A stretch of 34,916 bases of DNA from Rhodospirillales bacterium (lineage in GTDB: Bacteria; Pseudomonadota; Alphaproteobacteria; Dongiales; Dongiaceae): NCBI GenBank assembly GCA_009885795.1, contig VFKA01000041.1, forward strand, positions 1-34,916, read 5' to 3'. Positions 29,349 to 34,916 of the stretch are shown piece after piece. The number at the start of each line of letters is the position of its first letter. Within the stretch, counting starts at the first letter, position 1. Below the pieces are notes generated by a model. It worked only from the letters and a program-made list of their open reading frames with translations. It made no database searches and was not told the DNA's origin. Both the position numbers and the translations under genes were made by a program.

Positions 29349-29950
29349 ATGTTCATCCTGGAGGAGGAAGACCCGCAACTTTATGGCCGGGTTCAAGAGC
29401 AAAACTTGAACCGGCAATACGAACTTCTGACAAACTGCATTGAGATCGGCCTCAAGAAGGGGGCGGTCTCGTTTGACAAGTACTTCCTGTGGTCGCTGAA
29501 CCATGTCGCGGTGGCGAACATCTCGCAATTCGGTGGCCGGTTCCGCCGGGAGCCCATTTACGTAGGGAACCACAAGCCACCGCACTTCAAAGAAGTCGAT
29601 GAATGGATGGATCGTTTCATATCGACGGTCCAAGAGAATTGGTACGTTTGGACAGCGACGGAGCTGGCGGCCTACGCGCTCTGGCGACTGAACTGGATAC
29701 ATCCTTTCATAGAAGGGAATGGAAGGACTGCCCGCGCCGCCTGTTACTTCCTCCCATGTGTTCGGTCCGGCGTGCTGTTACACGGCAGGCGAATTGTTCC
29801 TGAGCGGATTAGAGACAGCCGGGAACGCTATGAAGCCGCCCTCGCCGCCGCGGACCGCCATGGGACGAAGGCCATCTCGATTTCTCCGTCATGGAAGATT
29901 ACCTCGCCGCGTTGCTTCAGGCTCAGCTAGAGAATGATGGCGTGCCGTGA
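29349..29950 (+). pseudogene. Fic-domain protein with 3' frameshift
   Basis: A Fic-family protein; such enzymes transfer AMP (AMPylation) or other groups to target proteins. The catalytic motif HPFIEGNGRTAR (residues 118-129) is intact, with H118. The beta-hairpin flap region (RREPIYVGNHKPPHFKEVDEW) is recognisable. After codon 170 (near 29859) the frame appears to lose one base: frame 1 runs into an unrelated tail and stops at 29930. The next frame continues with the expected family ending WDEGHLDFSVMEDYLAALLQAQLEND to 29950. A sequencing error or a real one-base deletion is possible. The core active site is upstream of the shift, so activity might survive. Confidence 0.8.
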
Positions 29951-29963
29951 GCCTAACCTGATT

Positions 29964-31232
29964 TCAAACCGAGACAGTACCCCCACCCGGCAGCGACCCG
30001 ATCCACCGCGCCAGCGGCTGCCACAGCCGCTCGCGCGCGCCATGGCCCACCATCATGCCGATATGACCCGAGGCCGGATCGAGCCGTGTGACGTTCGGCA
30101 ATCGCCGGGCTAGAGCCGCCGCCGATTCCGGCGGCACGATGCGGTCGCGCCGTGGCGCCACGACCAGCGCCGGCTTGGCAAACCGCGAAGGGACAACCGG
30201 CTCTCCCTCGACCATCCAGCAATCGCGCGCCGGCGTATTGCCGCCATACCAGCCGGCGAGGCATTCGCGCGCCACGGGCGCCGCGAGCGCGATGCCGTCG
30301 TTCAGCCAATCCTCGAGCGCCACGAACAGCCGCGCGGTGTCCGAGCTCGGGTCCATCGTCGCGAAATCCATGAACTTGCGAATGACCTGGAAGGGATCGA
30401 GGCCGGCGAACAGACTCTGCAGGACATCGACCGGCAATTCGCCGAGCGTCCGCAAGGTCGGCTCGAGCGCGGGCAGCAGCGCGCCGAGCGCGCGCGCCCG
30501 CACCCCAGCCCCTTGGGCGTCGGCGGCATGGAAATCCCATGGCGTCGCCAGGCAGGCGAGACCGGCGACGCGGCTGGCCCGCCGTTGCGCCAGCGCCAGC
30601 GCCAGAAGGCCGCCCATGCAGTAACCGACGACGACCATGGGCGAACCCGCCGCGGCTGCCTGGTCGAAGGCGGGTTCGAGCCGCCGGGTCACGTAGTCGC
30701 CGAGTGTGAACCGCCGCTCCATTGGCCCGGGCGCGCCCCAGTCGACGAGCAGCGGCCTGAACCCCGCGCCCGCAAGATACCGAACGAAGCTGGTCCGCGC
30801 CGAAAGATCGAGAATGTAAGCGCGGTTCACCAGCGACGGGACGATGAAGACCGTGGCGCCGCCGGCGCCGGGCGCCCCGTAATCGAGCAACCTCGTCGTC
30901 CCCTCGGCCCAGACCGCCGGCGGGTCGGAAAGATCGCGCCGATAATCGTGATGGCGATAGGCGAGGATGCCGGCCATCAGCCGGTCGAGACGCCGGCGTC
31001 CCTCGGCGTCGATCGCCGCCGCGAAGGCGTCAGGCTCGCGGCCGTTTCGGCCGCCTGGCGGGCTTGCCGCGAGGCTTGCCCATTCGCGGCTTCCCTTCCA
31101 ATCGGGCAAGGCGCCGTTCGAGGGCGGCAACCCGTTCCGCCAGCCGAGCCATGTCGCCGCCGCCAGCCCCAGATGGAGCGGTAGCGGCCGCGGCCCGAGG
31201 CGCAAATCCGCTTGCGACCGGGCCGTCACCAT
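29964..31232 (-). CDS. PhaC-like polyhydroxyalkanoate synthase (alpha/beta hydrolase)
   Basis: An alpha/beta-hydrolase of 422 residues with the PHA synthase nucleophile elbow GYCMGG (C205; cysteine, not serine). The other triad members are D363 (APRRDRIVP) and H390 (SGHIGMMVG). The segment FIVPSLVNRAYILDL matches PhaC. It is shorter than class I PhaC (about 570-590) but longer than class III PhaC (about 355), and a PhaE-like gene lies upstream, suggesting a class III-like pair. ATG at 31232 places the N-terminus GPRPLPLHLGLAAATWL inside the overlapping gene; a start at the internal Met86 is the alternative. A PHA-processing role rather than polymerisation is possible. Confidence 0.8.
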   Translation of the reverse strand: MVTARSQADLRLGPRPLPLHLGLAAATWLGWRNGLPPSNGALPDWKGSREWASLAASPPGGRNGREPDAFAAAIDAEGRRRLDRLMAGILAYRHHDYRRDLSDPPAVWAEGTTRLLDYGAPGAGGATVFIVPSLVNRAYILDLSARTSFVRYLAGAGFRPLLVDWGAPGPMERRFTLGDYVTRRLEPAFDQAAAAGSPMVVVGYCMGGLLALALAQRRASRVAGLACLATPWDFHAADAQGAGVRARALGALLPALEPTLRTLGELPVDVLQSLFAGLDPFQVIRKFMDFATMDPSSDTARLFVALEDWLNDGIALAAPVARECLAGWYGGNTPARDCWMVEGEPVVPSRFAKPALVVAPRRDRIVPPESAAALARRLPNVTRLDPASGHIGMMVGHGARERLWQPLARWIGSLPGGGTVSV

Positions 31233-31392
31233 CGGGGTTTCCCGCCGGCGTACCCAGCGCCGCCAACAGACGGCTCCACTGCTCGGTAAGATCGGTGTTC
31301 TCGGCCAAGGCCGCCACCTGATCCTGCCAAAGATCGAGAAACCGTCGTGCCAATGCCTCCAAGTCCGGGGGTTCGCTGGGGCGGCTCGCCAT
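31030..31392 (-). CDS. PhaE-like small subunit candidate
   Basis: A 120-residue protein beginning PPDLEALARRFLDLWQDQVAAL, then an Ala/Pro/Gly linker. A coiled-coil heptad segment (MARLAERVAALERRLARLEG) and a basic Pro-rich tail (KPRMGKPRGKPARRPKRPRA) end it. Size, W/Q-rich start, coiled coil and position before a PhaC-like gene suggest a reduced PhaE subunit of class III-like synthases; no catalytic motif is expected. It overlaps the PhaC-like frame by 203 bp out of frame. A TATAGT -10 (31405-31400, minus strand) lies only 7 nt before ATG, so the message may be leaderless. Function is inferred from context. Confidence 0.6.
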   Translation of the reverse strand: MASRPSEPPDLEALARRFLDLWQDQVAALAENTDLTEQWSRLLAALGTPAGNPDGDGPVASGFAPRAAAATAPSGAGGGDMARLAERVAALERRLARLEGKPRMGKPRGKPARRPKRPRA

Positions 31393-31479
31393 GACCGAGA
31401 CTATAAGTCACGCGGGCACACCTCGTCACCAGCCGGCATCGCGAAAGGGCTGGACCGGCGCCGTCGAAATCCTGATATG

Positions 31480-31490
31480 CTGCACCGCAT
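31480..31490. promoter_or_regulatory. Candidate PhaR binding site
   Basis: CTGC-ACC-GCAT matches the PhaR recognition pattern CTGC-N3-GCAG described in Paracoccus and Rhodobacter at 7 of 8 positions. It overlaps a possible -10 (TATGCT, 31476-31481) about 40 bp before the phaR start. It fits autorepression and possibly control of the divergent phaE-phaC pair. Confidence 0.4.
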
Positions 31491-31522
31491 CATGAATTCG
31501 CATTACCTGGATCGCTGACATC

Positions 31523-32200
31523 ATGGCCGAACCGGCCCCTACGGCGACGTCCCCGGTCGTCATCAAGAAATACGCCAACCGGCGACTCTACAATACGCGG
31601 AGCAGCGCTTACGTCACGCTCGACCGTCTTTGTCAGATGGTGAAGGAAAACGTCGACTTTGTCGTCTATGACGCCAAGACCGGCGAGGACATCACCCGTC
31701 AGGTTCTGACCCAGATCATCGTCGAGGAAGAAGAGAAGGGGCAGGCACTACTGCCGATCGGCTTTCTTCGGCAATTGATAGGCTTCTACGGCGACAGCCT
31801 GCAATCCGTGGTTCCGCGCTATCTCGACCAATCGATGTCTATGTTCTCGCGCAATCAAGATCAGATGCGAACCTACATGCAAGACGCGCTTGGCGGCATG
31901 TTCCCCTTCGGCCGCTTCGAGGAAATGGGCCGCAGCAACCTCGCCTTCTTCGAGCAGGCCATGAAGATGTTCAACCCGTTTCGGGGTTCCGAGGCGGGCA
32001 AGGGCGCCGAAGGCGACGGCGCCCAGGCCGGCGCGGTCGCGACATCGCCGGCCGAAACGTCCGCCGAGAAATCCGCCGAGAAATCCGCCCCTGGCGCCAC
32101 TCTCGACACGCTCAAGCACCAACTGGATGCCTTGCAGCGCCAGATCGACAGCCTGTCCCGGCGAGAACCCGATAAGCCGAAGGGCGGGTCGGGGGACTAG
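31523..32200 (+). CDS. phaR: Polyhydroxyalkanoate synthesis repressor PhaR
   Basis: PhaR senses PHA granules and represses phasin and its own gene. The 225-residue protein has the N-terminal PHB_acc_N domain (VVIKKYANRRLYNTRSSAYVTLDRL, about 14-38). The C-terminal PHB_acc region follows (LPIGFLRQLIGFYGDSLQSVVPRYLDQSMSMF), then an Ala/Lys-rich linker and a final coiled coil (DTLKHQLDALQRQIDSLSRR). These are characteristic of alphaproteobacterial PhaR. It is transcribed divergently from phaE-phaC with a 130-bp shared gap. Confidence 0.95.
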   Translation: MAEPAPTATSPVVIKKYANRRLYNTRSSAYVTLDRLCQMVKENVDFVVYDAKTGEDITRQVLTQIIVEEEEKGQALLPIGFLRQLIGFYGDSLQSVVPRYLDQSMSMFSRNQDQMRTYMQDALGGMFPFGRFEEMGRSNLAFFEQAMKMFNPFRGSEAGKGAEGDGAQAGAVATSPAETSAEKSAEKSAPGATLDTLKHQLDALQRQIDSLSRREPDKPKGGSGD

Positions 32201-32251
32201 TGCGGTGTCCGAACTGTTGGAATCATGCCAACGACATCCCTGTCGTCCCGG

Positions 32252-32328
32252 CCCCGGCTTTCGCCGGGGTAAACTCCAGCCGGGACCCATGGCGAAGCGG
32301 CTCGATGGATTCCGGCTTTCGCCGGAAT
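32252..32328. repeat. Pair of CCGGCTTTCGCCGG hairpins
   Basis: Two stable hairpins with TTTC loops lie between the convergent phaR and EAL genes. CCCCGGC/GCCGGGG is at 32252-32269 (7 bp). ATTCCGGC/GCCGGAAT is at 32309-32328 (8 bp). The second is the common dispersed proteobacterial intergenic repeat. They may act as a bidirectional terminator. Confidence 0.7.
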
Positions 32329-32383
32329 GACAGACTTGGGGGATGATAAGCGGGGCATTGATCCTGTTCGATCGGATCTTGTT

Positions 32384-34105
32384 CTAATTCGCGATGCGCA
32401 GCCGCGGCTTTGCCGGGGCGTGGCGCTGTTCCAGCCAAGGCCGGCCGAGAACCGGGCGGCCGAAATAGTAACCTTGCAGGAGTTGCACGCCTTCGTTCAC
32501 GAGGAAGGCCGCTTCGTCCGCCGATTCGATGCACTCGGCCACCGTTTGCAGGTTGAAGGCGTTGGCAAGGCCCAGCAAATTGCGGATGAAGAGCTGATTG
32601 TCGACGCTCTCGATGAGATTGCGGACGAACGACCCATCGATCTTTACGATATCGATGGCGAGTGCCCGAAGATGGCGGAACGAGGTGAAGCCGGCGCCGA
32701 AATCGTCCAGTGCCACGCGGCAGCCCAGATCCCGTACCGCCGATACGAAGCGGGCCGATTCCTCGATGTCGTGCAGGGCCGCGGTTTCGGTGATCTCGAT
32801 GATCAGCCGGTCCGCCAGTTCCGGCTTGCCCTTCAACACGGCGATGAGCGAACGCAGCCACGAACGATCCGTGACGGTGAGGCCGGAGATATTGATGGCC
32901 AGCTTCACGTTGCCGTCCTGCTGAAGCTCGTTCAACGCAAGTTCGAGGGCATACCGGTCGACGAGGCGGACCAGGCCAAGCTGCTCGATCGCCGGCACGA
33001 AGGCCGCCGCCGGCACGAGGTCGCCGGTGTCGTCGCGCATGCGAATCAGGCATTCGTAGAAGTCGGTCTCCTGGTCTTGGGCGCGCACGACCGGCTGGAA
33101 GGCGAAGCATAGCCGGCCGCTCTTCATCGCTTCTTGAACCTGGATCGCGATATCGAGGCTGCGACGCGACAGCGCGCCCTGGCGTTCGGAGGGGCGGTAC
33201 TCGACATAGGTGTCGCGGCCTTCGCGCTTGGCCTGTTTCAACGCGGTCTCCGCCTTGGCCATGAGGTCATAGGCCGTATTGCCGGATGCCGGGAAGACCA
33301 CGCCGCCGATGGACACGGTCACATGCACGGGCAGTAGCGCCGTTTCGATCGGCCTGCCGTGAACGGCCGCCAGGATTCTCTCCGCCGCGGCCGCCAGCTG
33401 TTCCGCCGAGCATTGGCTGAGCACGACGCCGAAACGGTCGGCGCCGACCCTGCCGATGACATCGCTCGAGCGCAGGCATTCGTCCAGGCGCCGGCCGACC
33501 GCGATCAGCACCGCGTCGCCGGCCTCGAACCCGTGGGTGCTGTTGATGAGTGCCAGCCGGTCGATGCCGACAACGATATAGGCGCCGGCCAACCCGTAGC
33601 GGGAGGCGTAGGTGGTGGCATGTTCGAGGGCGTCGCGCAGGCGCGGCAGGTTGTAGTGCCCCGTCAGTTCGTCGAAGCTTGCCAGGCGCTCGAGACGCAC
33701 TTCGTTTCGCTTGCGCTCGGTGACGAGACGCAGCGTGCCGACAAGCCGCGATTCGCTGCCGTCGGTGCGCCGGCGCACGCTGCCGCGGTCATGGACCCAG
33801 ACGAACTGTCCGTCGGCGGTGCGCACGCGATACTCGCAGTCGAAGGGGGCTTCGCGCCCAAGATGGTCCGAAAGCGCCTTGAGGCGCTGCGGCAGATCCT
33901 CGACGTTGATCAGATTGGCGAATCCGTCGGCCGTGCCGATACTGTTGAGATTTCCGCTGCCGAACATGTCCTCGACGCGCCCCCCCCAACGGATCGCGCC
34001 GGACACAAGATCCCACTCGTAGCAAAGGTCGCCGGCCGCATCGATGGCGTTCAGCAGCCACGACAGGTCCGGTGATGGCGGCGGCGATTCGCCGGTCGTG
34101 TTCAT
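32384..34105 (-). CDS. PAS-GGDEF-EAL protein, probable cyclic-di-GMP phosphodiesterase
   Basis: A soluble 573-residue signalling protein. The PAS domain covers about 15-135 (FDCEYRVRTADGQFVWVHDRGSVRRRTDG). The GGDEF domain covers about 140-305 and the EAL domain about 320-560. The GGDEF motif is degenerate (GADRF, 221-225), so cyclase activity is unlikely; such domains often regulate the EAL domain. The EAL domain keeps E351 (ECLIR), N405, E437/E440 (EITET), D467-D468 (DDFGAGF), K488 (KIDGSF), E524 and Q544 (QGYYFGRP), so phosphodiesterase activity is likely. The start at 34105 fits the PAS beginning. It converges with phaR, separated by repeats. Confidence 0.9.
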   Translation of the reverse strand: MNTTGESPPPSPDLSWLLNAIDAAGDLCYEWDLVSGAIRWGGRVEDMFGSGNLNSIGTADGFANLINVEDLPQRLKALSDHLGREAPFDCEYRVRTADGQFVWVHDRGSVRRRTDGSESRLVGTLRLVTERKRNEVRLERLASFDELTGHYNLPRLRDALEHATTYASRYGLAGAYIVVGIDRLALINSTHGFEAGDAVLIAVGRRLDECLRSSDVIGRVGADRFGVVLSQCSAEQLAAAAERILAAVHGRPIETALLPVHVTVSIGGVVFPASGNTAYDLMAKAETALKQAKREGRDTYVEYRPSERQGALSRRSLDIAIQVQEAMKSGRLCFAFQPVVRAQDQETDFYECLIRMRDDTGDLVPAAAFVPAIEQLGLVRLVDRYALELALNELQQDGNVKLAINISGLTVTDRSWLRSLIAVLKGKPELADRLIIEITETAALHDIEESARFVSAVRDLGCRVALDDFGAGFTSFRHLRALAIDIVKIDGSFVRNLIESVDNQLFIRNLLGLANAFNLQTVAECIESADEAAFLVNEGVQLLQGYYFGRPVLGRPWLEQRHAPAKPRLRIAN

Positions 34106-34364
34106 GCGGGCATTCCCGAGAATCGAGGACTCAAGGGGATCAGTCTAAAGAACCGAAATTAACGACCTCTGAATGATTGCCATTCTCTTTCGGCAACAAT
34201 GGCAAGACTTCGACCGGGAAGCGCCACCGGCCATGGCGGACAATATTAAGGTTAACGGCGGTGAATTTTGCCAAAGAGCCGTTATTATTCAAAGATTCCT
34301 GTTGAAAATTTCGGAGAACAATCGCAATAATAACGCATAAATTTTTATGTGATATCGATCGATC
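34106..34364. other. AT-rich divergent intergenic region
   Basis: Clearly lower GC than the rest. It contains a 7-bp dyad TAACGGC/GCCGTTA (34253-34259/34278-34284) and several GANTC sites (34120-34124, 34128-34132, 34294-34298). A TATGTGATAT stretch precedes the right-hand gene. Promoters for both divergent genes are expected here, but I cannot define a convincing -35/-10 pair. Confidence 0.45.
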
Positions 34365-34757
34365 ATGAGCAGCGCGCTCGCCGTTACCATCCTGCCTCCG
34401 CTCCGCGCGCCCGGTTTGGGCGAAATCGCGGCACGCCAGCGCGCCGAGCGGACGGATCGTCCGCGCCCGTTCCTGTTTCAGGTCGAGGACGAGGAAGCTC
34501 GGCACCGCCGAGCCGGTGCGGCCGAGAGGCGCGAGACTTCGTACGGCCGCGCGAACACTCTCAGGCTGGTCACCTTCGACGATGGCGCCGAACCGGACGC
34601 GGCGCCTTTCGATCGCTACGTCGGGCTGCCGTTTCTTGCCCAGCACATCGCGCAAGAGCGGATGGGAGACGGGCTTGCCCTGGAGCCCTGGCGCGCCGTC
34701 GTCGGCGCCTACGCGCGCGGTGAAAAGCCGCCCGCCACCGTGGACATCGCCGCCTAG
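34365..34757 (+). CDS. Uncharacterised 130-residue protein
   Basis: I do not recognise a domain. The protein is highly charged in the middle (EEARHRRAGAAERRETSYGR). The C-terminal half contains YVGLPFLAQHIAQERMGDGL. Proteins of similar size with an FLAQ-IAQE segment occur as conserved hypotheticals in Rhodospirillales-like genomes, as I recall. No signal peptide or membrane segment is seen. Codon use and GC match the neighbours. The start at 34365 follows an AT-rich leader, and a long palindrome lies just after the stop. Confidence 0.55.
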   Translation: MSSALAVTILPPLRAPGLGEIAARQRAERTDRPRPFLFQVEDEEARHRRAGAAERRETSYGRANTLRLVTFDDGAEPDAAPFDRYVGLPFLAQHIAQERMGDGLALEPWRAVVGAYARGEKPPATVDIAA

Positions 34758-34774
34758 CACGCCGCGCCTTTATC

Positions 34775-34819
34775 CTTCGACAGGCTCAGGATGAGGCCCT
34801 CATGCTGAGCCTGTCGAAG
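34775..34819. repeat. 45-bp near-perfect palindrome (CTTCGACAGGCTCAG type)
   Basis: Two 22-bp arms around a central C match at 21 of 22 positions. CTTCGACAGGCTCAG (34775-34789) pairs with CTGAGCCTGTCGAAG (34805-34819), and the inside continues to pair. The core CTCAGGATGAGG is identical to the one in the composite palindrome at 16515-16526. It may terminate the preceding gene, ending at 34757. The rest of the window to 34916 has no recognisable gene. Confidence 0.75.
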
Positions 34820-34916
34820 CATGAGGGCCGGGGGACGGGACACTAACGCCGCGCCTTCATTTCCGCCGCCGCCATTGATATGGTCGGGTCGCCCCGCCTT
34901 GTCCCGGTTGCGGATC

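Overview
The window is GC-rich, densely packed bacterial chromosome and most likely comes from an alphaproteobacterium, probably Rhodospirillales-like. The signs are the conserved block lptC-lptA-lptB-rpoN-hpf-ptsN, an NDUFA9-type NAD-binding protein, the DUF1150/Hsp20 pair, a PhaR-type polyhydroxyalkanoate (PHA) regulator and a short RNase D without HRDC domains. The genus cannot be named from the sequence.

Region 1 (1-8.5 kb): the gltD-gltB glutamate synthase operon runs leftward off the window edge. A gene-poor divergent promoter region leads to uppP (undecaprenyl-diphosphate recycling). Next come a converging NDUFA9-like gene, tRNA-Leu(CAG) and RNase D. Region 2 (8.6-15.1 kb): an envelope and nitrogen-regulation block reads rightward, with kdsD (Kdo precursor), lptC-lptA-lptB (LPS export), rpoN (sigma-54), hpf (ribosome hibernation) and ptsN (EIIA-Ntr). 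A 174-bp MITE-like element with 20-bp terminal inverted repeats separates kdsD from lptC. Region 3 (15.1-20.2 kb): DUF1150 and hsp20 run leftward, and the hsp20 leader carries a good match to a ROSE RNA thermometer. They are divergent from pyrE. After these come a class III aminotransferase, gloB, a HAD hydrolase and a higBA toxin-antitoxin pair.

Region 4 (20.2-34.1 kb) is a dispersed PHA locus. Leftward run phaA, a five-gene peptide-type ABC importer, a DUF1028 protein, phaB and an AhpD-like protein. Further right, and divergent from the regulator phaR, lies a PhaE-like/PhaC-like pair whose reading frames overlap by about 200 bp. A small gene plus a frameshifted fic gene sits between phaA and phaC. 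A PAS-GGDEF-EAL protein with a degenerate GGDEF site and an intact-looking EAL site follows phaR. The window ends with an uncharacterised 130-residue protein and a near-perfect 45-bp palindrome.

The most unusual observations are the ROSE-like thermometer, the MITE-like element, the out-of-frame phaE/phaC overlap, the decaying Fic module and the peptide importer lying between phaA and phaB. No CRISPR array, prophage or complete insertion sequence was seen, and I found no clear evidence of a wholly new system.
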